A stretch of 64,000 bases of DNA from Aphrophora alni. Taxonomy: Eukaryota > Arthropoda > Insecta > Hemiptera > Aphrophoridae. The notes below the pieces were generated by a model. That model was given only the letters and a program-made list of their open reading frames with translations. It made no database searches and had not been told where the DNA came from. The stretch covers positions 69,212,984 to 69,276,983 of the forward strand of contig OY740769.1 in assembly GCA_963513935.1 (NCBI GenBank). Direction: 5' to 3'. Of the stretch, positions 1 to 17,340 are shown piece after piece (position 1 is the stretch's first letter; each line of letters opens with the position of its first letter). Both the position numbers and the translations under genes were made by a program.

Positions 1-249
1 AATTTTCCATTTAATTTTCAGCCCTTTCATTTCTGTAATGTTTAAAAGTTAATTTATGTCCATCGTAATATATCATAGTCTTCTAAAGATTAGTCTTTTA
101 AATCTATTGATAAACCTTTATTCTTGACTGTTTAAAAAATTGGAAAATTTTCCGTATAAGGTTTTATTGTATATTTTTGTTTTTCCTTGAACGAGAATTA
201 TCCCAGATCTGTTATTTGGAAAATCATAGTTGAAGAGATATTTTGTTAG

Positions 250-1717
250 AAAATTTAAGATACATGGGCTAACGCTGAGTTATGTCGCACATATTGACGC
301 CCCTTTGACTCATAGTTATATATTATTTTAGCCCAACTGGAATCATCAAGTATAATTTTGGCTTGGGCCTGGAGACGTGGGGTTGCATGCGGCAAATGTT
401 ATTGATGGAGTGGTGGGTGTCATGTAGTTTCGGGAGGATGGTATTAAAATTGGTCTGTCGCCGTGTGTCATCCCAATTGCCTTTACCTGCTGGAAGGCGA
501 TTTGATATGACGGAGATATAAAAAGAGAAGACGCTTGTGTCTTAGGGCCATTCATACTGGCATTTAAATTCGGTAGTTCAATAGTTTGTTTTTTGAGTCA
601 CTTGTTAACTCCAGAATTATCCTATACGGGCAGTTTGACCGCCTAGCTAGTGCTCGTAAACTGAGCCGTAGACAGTCACGTCACGTTCAAACTGGTAAGG
701 AACTAGTTAATCAACGCCTTTATCATATAAAATGAGGTACGCCACAGTAATTTCAGATATAGTTCTAAAAGCTTCTAATAGAGTTAAAAGTTCATCAAAG
801 ATATTCTACATTATTCGAAAATTTTGTCTTTAAACTTGTGATGATTTGAAAACTTTAAGGGATCTGAAAGTAGAAAAAATATTAGCTATTACAGGGTTAA
901 TTTCCACGTCATATTTTTTTTCCTGTTTTATTTTACACAGTAACAAAGTCCATAATAACAATCCAACTGATGAGCTAAATCAGCACATTAAACCTTGATG
1001 GAATCTTTCCTTGGAAAGTTACTATTAAAGCAGTCTTGTTTGACTGTCGTTTCAAAGGCTAGAAATCACTAGTGTTTTCAATGCTCCGATAGAATGGAAT
1101 AATTGCGCTAGAATTCGGAAGGTAAAACGTCCGTGTAGAAAGGACCCCAACACTAATCACATATGTTTAGAGTAAAATGTAAACTGTCCTATATTGTGTA
1201 ACACAATTCGGACGATGATGTGGGAGTGCAGGTCCTAGCAAAAAGTGAACTATTTGACCTCGCTCGCGGTTAAAACTTGAGGCCGTAGTCGAACGCCTAG
1301 TACATCTGAAAACCAAAATAGAATTGAGTTTTAGGAGATTTGTAGATCTGGCCCACAAGAAAGATATATAGGGGAGTGATTCCTCAATTGATTAGCGTTG
1401 AGCTGTTGTTTGTGCGAGATTAGGTGCTTGTTTTGTAGGTGTGCGTGTGTGTTTAGTGTATGAAATCTCGGCTAGGAGCAGTGTAATAACAATATATTAA
1501 GTATTTGTTTTGCCGTGAGTCGTTTACGGGAAATATTGCTTGCTTAGGCCGGACAGTCTGGTACCTGCTCGGCGAGATTAGAGGTGTGATTTCTTGCGGA
1601 TTTTTTCTATGAATAACTTGGGTGAATTTCGTTCCCATGTTACACATTATCACACTTAACCACTTCAAAAGAGGAGGAGAAAACGTATGATATTGTGTAA
1701 TGTTTTCCAACATTTAT
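250..1717. other. GC-elevated block, unassigned
   Basis: This block is visibly richer in G+C than the rest of the window but holds no long open frame. On the minus strand a 69-codon frame (346-555) contains a consensus splice donor, CAG followed by GTAAAG, near position 490, so a first coding exon ending there is conceivable. Minus-strand frames at 1167-1358 (63 codons) and 1453-1713 (86 codons) match nothing I know. The block could be a promoter with first exons of a host gene, or part of an old LTR element. I see no paired terminal repeats. The function is unknown. Confidence 0.25.
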
Positions 1718-1911
1718 TAACATTTAAAAATATTTTAACATTCGTTAAACCCACTAAACAAATTCATGCTACCCGAATGAAAACAAAATATCATTGTACA
1801 ATTTGTAGTATTATATTTTTATTCATTAACAGTGTTTAGTTCCTATTTAATATATATGGTAATAACTGTTTTATATTAATGTTTCCGTTTTTAATTGTTT
1901 ATACGTTTCAT

Positions 1912-2097
1912 AAACTTTTCTCTAAATATTAATGAAACACCGTCATTAAATTCGAATTCAACAAATGCCAGAGACATTGCATTCTAAGATTCATCATCTG
2001 TACTTTCATTAAATTCTAATGAATAATATAGACTTTGTTGAGTCACTGATATTAAATTTTTCTTCATATTTTCTGACATTTCATTAATTCGCTTTTT
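1912..2097 (-). pseudogene. hAT transposase fragment (ZBED/GTF2IRD2-like), broken
   Basis: Read on the minus strand, one frame runs about 60 codons with a single internal TAG at 1984-1986. It begins KKRINEMSENMKKNL and continues to SLEFNESTD, then after the stop AMSLAFVEF. This order (a RI-x-MSE/ISE-like helix, then a LALDESTD-like motif, then an aliphatic strand) is the pattern around the first catalytic acid of hAT transposases of the ZBED5/GTF2IRD2/SCAND3 type. Here the usual D of DESTD reads N. Only a short central piece is recognisable. No zinc-finger BED domain, dimerisation domain or terminal repeats are visible. The family call rests on motif resemblance only. Confidence 0.45.
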
Positions 2098-2754
2098 GCC
2101 TGTGCTATCTCATAAAATAACCTCGCTATTTTGCTAAGTTGCTTTTTCATCAAACATTGTGCTTATAATTTTTCTCACATTGTATCAGGTGCGCCACATT
2201 TATCAATTAACAGTGATAGATTTTATGACGTCAAGATTTGTGTATTAAGGATACTTATTTATTACAAACCTCATTACGTTTCAAGGTTTCTTACTAGCCT
2301 ACGTCAAAGTTTCATAACAAAATACATATTAAGTCAATAGATCCTCCTCTGTTTCAAAACATAAAAGCCTATATATTAAATAATCAGTACAGTATAGAAA
2401 ATCAACAGTGTTTTGTCGTTGTGATCATTTTTCAAACTGAATTTTTGGGGACAGGGGTCTTCATGGGCAAACTCAGCCGTAAACGATCCTTGTTCCCCAA
2501 ATCATCGTTTTTGGTCATTCAAATTTCTGGCAATTGAATAATACAGACACGGAGGTTTTATAACAAAATGATTTTTTTTTAAATAATCCATATATTACAG
2601 TAAATAAATTGGATATTTAATTGAAATGTTAAACATTTTATATTAATATATACTAACTATTCCTTACAACTCAAGTTTTTGATTCAAATTATTCTCTTTA
2701 TTAGTTGAAATATGTTTCCACATTTCCAGTGTGTTTGTGATTACATTTATTCTA
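2098..2754. other. AT-rich, no gene seen
   Basis: I see no coding sequence here. At about 2443-2502 a G-rich arm (TTTGGGGACAGG) is mirrored by a C-rich arm (CCTTGTTCCCCAAA) around a loop of about 35 bases, which could form a hairpin. Its meaning is unknown. Confidence 0.4.
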
Positions 2755-3600
2755 CAAATTTAGGCTAATTGTAAAAGCAACCTGTTTATTTAAAAAAACT
2801 GGACATAACAAAATATTGAATAAAACTATTGACGATTTGAATTAACTACTATTCAACTAAAAGTCACTATAATTAAAAAAAAAATTAACATGGAAGTCAC
2901 GTTAAGCTTAATTCTTTATCAAAACACTTCAATAAAAAAACCAGTTTAAAAAATAAATTCATGACTTATTATATATATATATATTACATGATCAACTACA
3001 GACTTTCCTTAATTAACCCTAGTTTAATTTGACTTAGTTTAATTGGACAAGTTTGGCTTTTCAGCCGAAAGCAATTATATACACTTATGTTTGATGTACC
3101 CAGACTATTGATTGGCTAACCGAGAGATAGGAGCAGTTACGTCAGAAATGTAATCAATCTTAGCTCTGAACAATTATACAACCCACTAACCAATACAAAA
3201 TGGTACTTTTTATAAAATCTACTTTCAGAATTGTGGCTTAAGATAAAGAAAAATTAATTTTATATATGACGTCAGTGTTTACGGTGTGTCTACCTAAACA
3301 AAATCAAATATGCAAAAACTAAGTTAATCGATAAAATTAGTCGTCTTATGTGCCAATTAGGAAATAAATTTAAATATATAAGATAACCTACTGGAACATT
3401 TAAAACGTCAGTAATACATTTTACCAAATATGCCATAGTAGCTTTAACTTAAAATATTCAAAACTTACTACAAATATACAGATTTGTATGGGGGATTTAA
3501 TACTACAAACTTTAACTCTATACAGCTATTGTGAACAAAACCATACACATAACGAATGTTACCTGGTTTGTTAAGGCACAAATCATTATTTGTCAATAGT
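2755..3600 (+). repeat. dispersed repeat, copy A (about 0.85 kb)
   Basis: This stretch aligns over most of its length with 56280-57140 in the same orientation. Shared landmarks in order are TTTGATGTACxCA, CTATTGATTG, GTAATCAATCTT, GGCTCTGAACA and TTACGGTGT. Copies differ by many substitutions and small indels, so they are old. The copy contains a CCAAT-like box (GATTGGCTAA near 3110) and two CRE-like sites, TTACGTCA near 3137 and TGACGTCA near 3268, so it could be a former promoter or LTR. I found no open frame and no terminal repeats. It ends just before the broken gene at 3658. The class is unknown. Confidence 0.6.
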
Positions 3601-3657
3601 GAAGTGCAAAACAAACAATTAAACAAACGGAAAATAAACAAAATTATAAGCCAAAAA

Positions 3658-4165
3658 ATGGACGATATATTACTAAAAATCTTTTTAGAAATAGGTCATA
3701 TTAAAAACAAATTACAATGTTATATCCTTTAAACAAGAAACAGATTTAGTCACGACTGTAATAGCAGGTTGGTGTAAAGATGAACTTCTGAAGAAACATG
3801 TAAATATTCCAGAGTATAATTCTGGTTCTTTGGAAACTTTTTTTATAAATAGAACCAATAGTAAAAGTAGCTCAAAAACACTATAAAATATATCTAAATG
3901 ATTTAAAGGTAATTTATATTGAGGATCAATACGTAGGTCGTTTATGTATCATGGCGTACAGAGTATTGAAAGATGTGTTCTTTCCAAAATTAAGGAATTA
4001 CAAATATTAATGCAGCAAAAATCCGGAAGTATTTTAGTAATATCAGTAAATGAACACAGTAAAATGAACATAAAAAGTTTGATACGGTTATCTACGTATT
4101 TTAATTTCCTACTGATTACAATTAAACATGAAAACCCACAACAAGAATCATACGTTATTATATAA
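3658..4165 (+). pseudogene. broken intronless gene of unknown family, possibly viral
   Basis: Four open pieces follow one another in shifting plus-strand frames. The first starts at ATG 3658 (MDDILLKIFLEIGHI) and stops at 3730. The second covers about 3728-3885 (motif AGWCKDELLKKHV). The third is about 3867-4007 (motif IEDQYVGRLCIMAYRVLKD). The last reads to the stop at 4163-4165 (motif ILVISVNEHSKMN). Each frame opens close to where the previous one closes, so this looks like one protein of about 170 residues broken by three frameshifts. There are no splice signals and no recognised domain. A small gene of an integrated large DNA virus, or of a large DNA transposon, would fit this, but I cannot name it. 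I have not rebuilt the reading frame. Confidence 0.5.
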
Positions 4166-4570
4166 AAAACAATATACTCAATTTAAAAATTGGGTACCCA
4201 CAAATTATTTTGTTATAATCTAGAATTTTCAGATATGCAATCTTTGTTTGTGAAAGTAATACAATTCTTCACCGTTTGAACATAGATGGTATCAGTATTG
4301 AGAAATAAGAAATAAATACATTAAATATTGAAAATAAAACAAATATTTTATTGATTTTGTGTACTTTTGGTTAATTTCAGGCATAATTATATGATTGAGT
4401 GCTCTTATCTTTCTTAGGAGGATAGTGCAACGTCCATGTGTCGTTTACGAAATAATGTAAATTCAAAGTCGTAAATTTTGCTACAGTTTTTTATTTCGCT
4501 ACAACATGAAGTAAACTTTTATAATCAAACAGTACAAGTACTATGGTTATTAGTATATATCGGGAGATAG

Positions 4571-4578
<8 letters not shown>
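4166..4578. other. AT-rich, no gene seen
   Basis: Intergenic sequence between the broken gene and the (AT)n array. Nothing recognisable. Confidence 0.4.

Positions 4579-4634
<56 letters not shown>
4579..4634. repeat. (AT)n microsatellite
   Basis: About 28 AT units. The array abuts the 3' end of the minus-strand LINE at 4635, whose last bases (minus strand) read AAATAAATTTTCATTTTTTCAT. Confidence 0.95.
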
Positions 4635-9179
<4,545 letters not shown>

Positions 9180-9420
9180 AACTATTAGTTGAAATTATGT
9201 TTCTTACCTTGTTTCCGTCAAGTGACCTCTTTTTGTGTTAGTGACGCGTTTCGGGACTTTTATCCCATCTTCAGATACAACACAAATATATTACTCAACT
9301 GAGGTCGTCGAAGACTAAAATTATTTACACAAAACACACATATCACATTAAAAGTAAGTTTAGGTGTACACCTTCTGGCTACCTGACGACAACTGCTAGC
9401 AGTTATTACGTACAGCTTAT
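9180..9420 (-). mobile_element. probable Penelope-like element LTR or retrozyme remnant
   Basis: This is the sequence around the hammerhead ribozyme. On the minus strand a TATATAAGC box lies upstream near 9417-9427. The ribozyme follows at 9286-9232, and downstream comes AACAAGGTAAGAAAC near 9212-9198, which resembles a splice donor. Penelope-like retroelements are known to carry type I hammerheads in their terminal repeats, and some have an intron near the start. I cannot find the Penelope reverse transcriptase or GIY-YIG endonuclease nearby, so at most a solo terminal repeat or a small ribozyme-bearing retroelement remains. The limits are approximate. Confidence 0.45.
9232..9286 (-). ncRNA. 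type I hammerhead ribozyme
   Basis: Minus strand, 5' to 3': stem I strand TTTGTGTT (9286-9279); inner loop GTAT; conserved core CTGAAGA (9274-9268), matching CUGANGA; stem II TGGGA / GTCCC closed by TAAAA (9267-9253); core GAAA (9252-9249); a very short stem III CGCG; the cleavage triplet GTC ending at 9243; inner loop ACT; stem I return strand AACACAAA (9239-9232), which pairs perfectly with the first strand over 8 bp. All core bases needed for catalysis are present. Self-cleavage is predicted between 9243 and 9242. The tiny stem III is typical of Penelope-associated hammerheads, which may act better as dimers. Confidence 0.85.
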
Positions 9421-10327
9421 ATATGAAATTTATACCAACAAAATGTACTGGTTCAAATAAATATGATAAAATATGTTATACTACACATCAAATATTCTAG
9501 TATAAGAACCTTTCAAATCTTCAAATTAAGTGAGACAATTCAACTATTAAATTATAGTTATTCGAGTTTGTAGTTAAATATATATTCCAAGTGATCTTTT
9601 TTTTAAATTTACCGAATAATTTTGAACATAAACTATAAGGTTTTGTTTGAGAATTTTCTTGAAATTCGTTTTCATATACCTAAAGTGTTTGCAACGAATG
9701 TTTTTAGTTCATGAGCAGAAACAAGAGAGTTGATTACCTATGGGAAATCATTCCTTTTTACCATCTTATATAGGCGTATCAAAATGTTACCAGTTGACTA
9801 GGTTTTAGTAAACACCCTTTATTCATGCACAAAATTATGTTTGCATTCCATACAGAGATATACTATCAATATGCTTGCTATTTTAAAGTGTGTACACTTA
9901 CTTGCGAATAAATCCAAACAAAATAAAAAGTAATACTAAAAACTAACAGTTGGTCTTTTTTATGTTTTAACTAGATACTTATAAACTCCTTATCAATTTT
10001 ATTTTGAATAAATAGAATGGATTTATAAGTCTAGCAGGTTTTATGATAATATTAAATAATTACACAGAATAAAGCATAGAAAGAAAATACGTTATTTACA
10101 TTTTTATTTATGGAATAACAATTTTACTTTACTATAGTAGGCAGGCCTATTTGAGATGAACATGAGAATACCATAAAAATCTCATCACTAGTATATTGAC
10201 TGTTCTATGAGTTATGATCTCTGATATTCGAAAATAATATTTAGTACCTGCTGTTGTTCTGTCGCTGTCGCTGTTTAGAACGATAATACTCTCAAGCACT
10301 AAACATCATTGGTATTTGGTATGAAAG

Positions 10328-10329
<2 letters not shown>
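9421..10329. other. AT-rich, no gene seen
   Basis: Nothing recognisable except one TAGGCAGGCCTA variant near 10138-10149 (see findings on TAGGCCTA). Confidence 0.4.
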
Positions 10330-10407
<78 letters not shown>

Positions 10408-10411
10408 ACAC
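10330..10411. repeat. (AC)n microsatellite, left part of a split array
   Basis: About 40 AC units with one CATACAC interruption near 10402. It abuts the left end of the long-inverted-repeat element and has the same strand orientation as the array at 14153-14305. Confidence 0.95.
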
Positions 10412-10871
10412 TGAGACGGAATGACAAGATCATTAGTCTCATGTCAAACTTAAAGCGAGTTAAATTGCCGCGCTAAAACTTATAGAGTGGGGACGAGGTG
10501 GGGCGATGACGTCACGCCAAGTCGAGAGCCAACTTGCTTGTTCGGACGTGAAAAAACAAACTGCCTTAGTTCCTATTTTATTAAAAAGCTAAATTAATAA
10601 TATAAATAAATGTTCAGTAGAGTCAACCGACTAATAATATCAACAAATAAATTTAAAATCACATAAAACAAAAAAGTTATTCAAGTTTTTAGAATAGCTC
10701 AAAAACCTAAAATTAGGAAAAAGAATAAATTCAAAACTCAAAAATCGTAGAGTCATAACCAAGTAGGGAAGTAACAATAATCACAAATAAAAAATAAACA
10801 ATAATAATAATAAGAAACAGGTGAGAATGGACTTAGAAAGTCATTCTTGGGGAGTTTATTGAATTTTTAGA
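10412..10871 (+). repeat. left terminal inverted repeat
   Basis: Pairs with 13695-14152. It holds a palindromic GACGTC near 10509 and a stretch of AATAATAATAATA near 10801. Divergence from the right arm (about 15% by eye) suggests an old insertion. Confidence 0.85.
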
Positions 10872-12770
10872 TTTGAAAGGGAGATATATTAAAAAATAAA
10901 TAAAACAGTACAATAATAAGTACAATTGAAGAGACAACAATAGGGAACAATAATTTGCAATTAGATTCAAGTTTCAACTTAAAATGAGGGAAATATAATA
11001 ATCACCAAAAGTAAAACTTTACAGCCCAAAAGCTGTCAAATTTAAAGTTAAAGGGGATGTAAAAGTATGTGATTTTGTGTATCTAGTATGTATAATTGTA
11101 ATATAACATATCTGAGATGAAAATAGATAATGGGGGGGGGGTTTATAAACAATAAACATGACGACAAAAACTTCTGAAATTCAAGGACGAATACTTCGAG
11201 AGCCAAGCGAGCTACGTTAAAAGTCCAAGCAGAGCTTTTCGTCATAGCAGTAGAGGAACAAAACTTAGTCAAAAGAATTTCGAAAAAGGACTTATATCAG
11301 AAGTTCAAAAGAGTAAAATCAGACTTTCGATAAAAGTGCGATAACTCGCGAACGAAGCGTACGAGACCCACAAGACCCACAAGATGGAAAGGAAGAAGAA
11401 TCCGAAAGGAACTTGATGATCGGACCAGCCGTTCGAAAGTTAAAGCGAGTTGTTCGAAAAAATGTCCAAATTCAAGATTTTCAGGAAAAAACATGCAGAG
11501 TGAATCGCGCATCTCTACGTCACAGTACTACAGGCGTTGGACTTTGAATGACCAACCTCGAACACAATTAACACTAAATAATAAAACAAGTGAATTATCT
11601 ATTAAAAGGTGTTTTAATAGAAAACAAAGAAGGAAAACTATTCAAAAAGTAAAAACTATGTTTAGTTAAATATATAGTATAAAAATTTCAGACCAAAAGG
11701 GCCTGAAAATACTCAAAACGAAGAAAAAACATTTCTTGACAAAAGGGAGGAAATTGGTTACCTTTTGTGGGAAACTTCCCACAGAAAGGGAGACCGAAAA
11801 TTATCCGTCGTAAGACGGGTACTCTTGTGGCAGATTCGAAGCGAGGAAGACGTGTTCTCCTTTACCAGACTCCAAGCAGAGACGAAGCTACATTAGTCAC
11901 TCTACTAAATTCGACTTAGAAAAGTTACAGCTCATTTCGAACTTCAAGGCGACTTAGCAGATCGAAATCGAGACCAGCATTCAACTATTTTGCAGTCTAC
12001 AGGATTTGGATTGAAAACAACGCATCAATATTAGACAAATTTAACAACTAACTTCAAAATCTACAAGAACTTCATATAAAGTGCGAAGGTACAATAAGCT
12101 TAAGGAATAATTCGCAAATATTATTTTAAATATAACTTCATTTGGGAAATTAATAAAAATTAAATTCATTAATAATATAATCTCTGCTTTGGTGTTATAA
12201 ATATTTAATAATTAAATACGATTTTTTCAGTACAGGAAAAACTGTCTGTAGTTCCGGCTAGAATAGTCTAGCGTTTTTATTTTGTTTATGATATAAGAAA
12301 TATTCTGTTTTGATTTTTGTGAAATATTTTAAATTGTTTTGTTTTTGTTTGATTAATTTTGTTGTGATATAAAGTTTTGAAATTGCTTTTAATTGTTTTT
12401 AAAGAGAAATTATATACGCAATTCGTTTCTCAAATTTGTTGTGTTTTCTATTTATCCATTCTGTATATGCATATAACCTTGTTTATGATAAATGTTTTAT
12501 GTGTGCTCTGGTTAAATATAATTTAAAATTTTAAAGAAATTATCATCAGAACTTAAGAGCCGATTTCTTCCAAAAGGCACTTCCCCAGAGAATGAGAGTG
12601 TTAATTAAGAAAAAGAGTTAAATTATCGAGCATTGATATAAAATTCAGGGAATTTTGCGTATATTAAAAGGTTGTAAGTTTATGAGGACAAGCTCATACT
12701 TACAAAAGCAAGTAGTGCGATATCTTTGATTGTAGAAAAGGTAAAAGTGAGCATCTTGGTCTTGTCCGCG

Positions 12771-12983
12771 TTAGTTTAAGCTGAAGGGTGAGTCGCCCCT
12801 GCGGAGGCGCACGTACAGCGAGGTAAACGCACGCGGCAACACACACACACACACACCCAACGCACCCCCCCCCCCGATAGTGTGGAGTTTGGGTTCCTTA
12901 CGACGGCAGACGGAAGCTTGCAAGACCCTACCGGACTCTAAACTACTTATAACTTTCGACGAGGTAGAAAATGGTTCTCCCAA
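12771..12983. other. GC-rich core inside the long-TIR element
   Basis: A short G+C-rich block with an internal (AC)9 tract and a run of ten or more C. A 70-codon minus-strand frame spans it, but the protein is low-complexity and matches nothing I know. It may be captured sequence or part of the transposon body. Confidence 0.3.
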
Positions 12984-13694
12984 TTTGCCTACCTTTTATA
13001 GTCCCTGATAAGGCTCTTAATTCCTATGTTACACAAGATTAATTTAATTTTATCAAACTTATGCTAACAAATGGAAAATTTTATATATTTAATAAATTCA
13101 CTTCTTAATCTATCTTACCATTCTTTAAACTTCAGACTCTTTCTCAAAGGGTGTGCCCTTTGGAGCTAATTAATTCATTAAACCAAAATTTGCTCTTTTT
13201 TGAATTTAACTTTTTACTGGTGAGCACTTACTTCTTCTTCTTTCTGACTTTAAGAGTTTATTTGCATAAGGTAGTTTCAATCAAAATATCAGACAGTGAA
13301 ATTTAACAAATTTATTGAAATTGACACAATTTAATTTTTATTTCAAGAAACAATGGATTTATTTAAAATCGCTTACAACAGAATATTATGTCGCCTTTTC
13401 CTTCAATTTATATTAAACGTTTCATTCTCAAACAAATTGAAAATTCTCTATTCTAAATAATTCTAATATTAACTAAATCTAACAAAATATTCTTAATCTA
13501 ACACATTTATTTATGAACCCTTTTATTTATATGTTTCCAATCTGTTATTTGATTTATTTATTATTTGACTCGAATTTATGTTATTAGGTTTCTCTTTACT
13601 TTATTGAATTTAAAATTGACTTTATTTCTGACTCTAATTTGACTTTAAAACGTTGTTATTTAACTTTGTTAATTTTAAGAATTTTGGACTTTAC

Positions 13695-15881
<2,187 letters not shown>

Positions 15882-17340
15882 TATATACATTCTTTCCCAC
15901 AAAGGTATTTACATTTTAAAACATTCACCAAGTAGGCCTACATATGCATCAACCAAATTGTGAAATTTGTCATACATACTGGAACATATCTAAAAGTGTA
16001 CCAACAAATATTTACGCATATATCAGCAATAAAAAAAATACGGCGGCTTTTGACAATGATGTATGGTTTACACCATAGCAAGCAATAAAATATATTTTTT
16101 ATTCTTTTATATGCCTTATAACTTTTTAATTATTTTATTACAATAAAACAAATGATAAAATTAATTTGTATGACAAAACATGTATCTTAAACAAAATAAG
16201 CATTCAATTGAAACACGTATCCTGTTACGCACTGGTAGCATCGATGAACAAAACACTTAGACATGCGTGAATAATTCCATAGCATTTCTCCTTCGATTAG
16301 CGTTTTTAAACCCTCATCGGTTTCTATGTCGTGGGAGTACACCTTTTCTCTTAGATACTCCAACAGAAAAAAATCACAAACTTGTAAGTCCTGTGATCTA
16401 AGCGCCCAGTCCATACAATCGCTTCCTCTTCCAATCCAAAGACTAAGTGTTCAGTAGATTTTTTTTACTTCTCGAGCATAGTGTAGGGTGGCTACGTCCT
16501 GCTGAAATATTCATGTCTGCATTTATTCGACGTTAAAATGAATGTTCAACACTTCATCATAACTAGGACCAGTCATTATCCTCTCAGAAATGTCTTAGGA
16601 AAGAACTCCATTAGCTGACAATACTGCCCAAACTGTAATGCCCTTTGACTTTGGTTTCTTTTCTTCTGCAATATTAAGATTTGTAGTTTTGTAGTATTTA
16701 ACATTGTGTCTACGTAGTAAACCATTACGATAAAATGTGGACTCGTCTGAAAACACCAAACGAAGATGCCACTCACGGTCAGCCTCTTAATTTTCAATCA
16801 CTTTGGAACAAAACTCCACTCTTCTGTTTGGGTCGTCTTCAAGAATCCCGTGTACTCTGTGATTTTTGTAAAACTTCACACAATGTTTCTTCATTACTCG
16901 ATGTACTTAGGCTCATCACTGCTTAAGGATACTTTTCGAATGATATAGGTTTAATAGGAGACTTTGGAATAGCAATACACACATATTTGGCCACTTCTAA
17001 GTCAGGTGGCTGCCGACGTTACTTTTTTTGTACACTACCAATTTCGTGTAAGAGATTCCTCTCCACTTTGGGATGGACATGACTGAGGGCGGTACAGTCA
17101 TAGGATACGTACCTTGAAATATTCTGTAATCTGTGTGCTTAATAGAGAACACAATAAAAGTTGTCAAAAATCCAACGATCTGAACTTAAATAAACAGCTG
17201 TGAAAATCAGCGTAAAATTTTTGGTACACTTTTGGATATGTTCCCAATATGTGTGAATGAAATTTTACAATTTGGTAGACGCATATGTACTTGGTGGATT
17301 TTTAAAAATATAGGTACCTTCGTGGGACAAACTGTATATA
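15882..17340 (-). mobile_element. mariner-related (DD41D-type) element with long inverted ends
   Basis: The left end (15882-16017) and right end (17210-17340) are imperfect inverted copies. Read inward, both carry TATATACA, then TCCCACxAAGGTA, CACCAAGTA, CATATGC, ACCAAATTG, GGAACATATC and AAAAGTGTACCAA. The outer bases are TA-rich, as expected for a family that inserts at TA. A dead transposase lies between the arms. The total is about 1.46 kb, a plausible full length. One arm has six extra bases, GGCCTA, at 15935-15940, discussed in the findings. Confidence 0.8.
16187..17085 (-). pseudogene. IS630/Tc1-mariner superfamily transposase, inactivated
   Basis: One minus-strand frame carries most of a transposase with several stops. 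Visible in order: an N-terminal piece with HEIGSVQKK and RRQPPDLEVAKYVC; HGILEDDPNRRVEFC; HLRLVFSDESTF with the first catalytic D; RRHNVKYY; KGITVWAVLSANGV; IFQQDVATLHYAREV with the second D; WIGRGSD; RSQDLQVCDFFLLEYL with the third D; ending near 16187. About 40 residues separate the second and third acids, close to the 41 of DD41D families (rosa/Visitor-like). The usual DGAPPH reads DVATLH. Stops fall after the tryptophan block and between the second and third acids. The protein is not functional. Confidence 0.8.

Noticed and set aside
969..987. CTGATGAGCTAAATCAG as a second hammerhead
   Set aside because: It has a CUGAUGAG-like start but no GAAA core and no closing stem follow at the right distance.
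16735..16948. Plus-strand open frames of 60-63 codons
   Set aside because: They lie antisense to the dead transposase on the minus strand and are its shadows.
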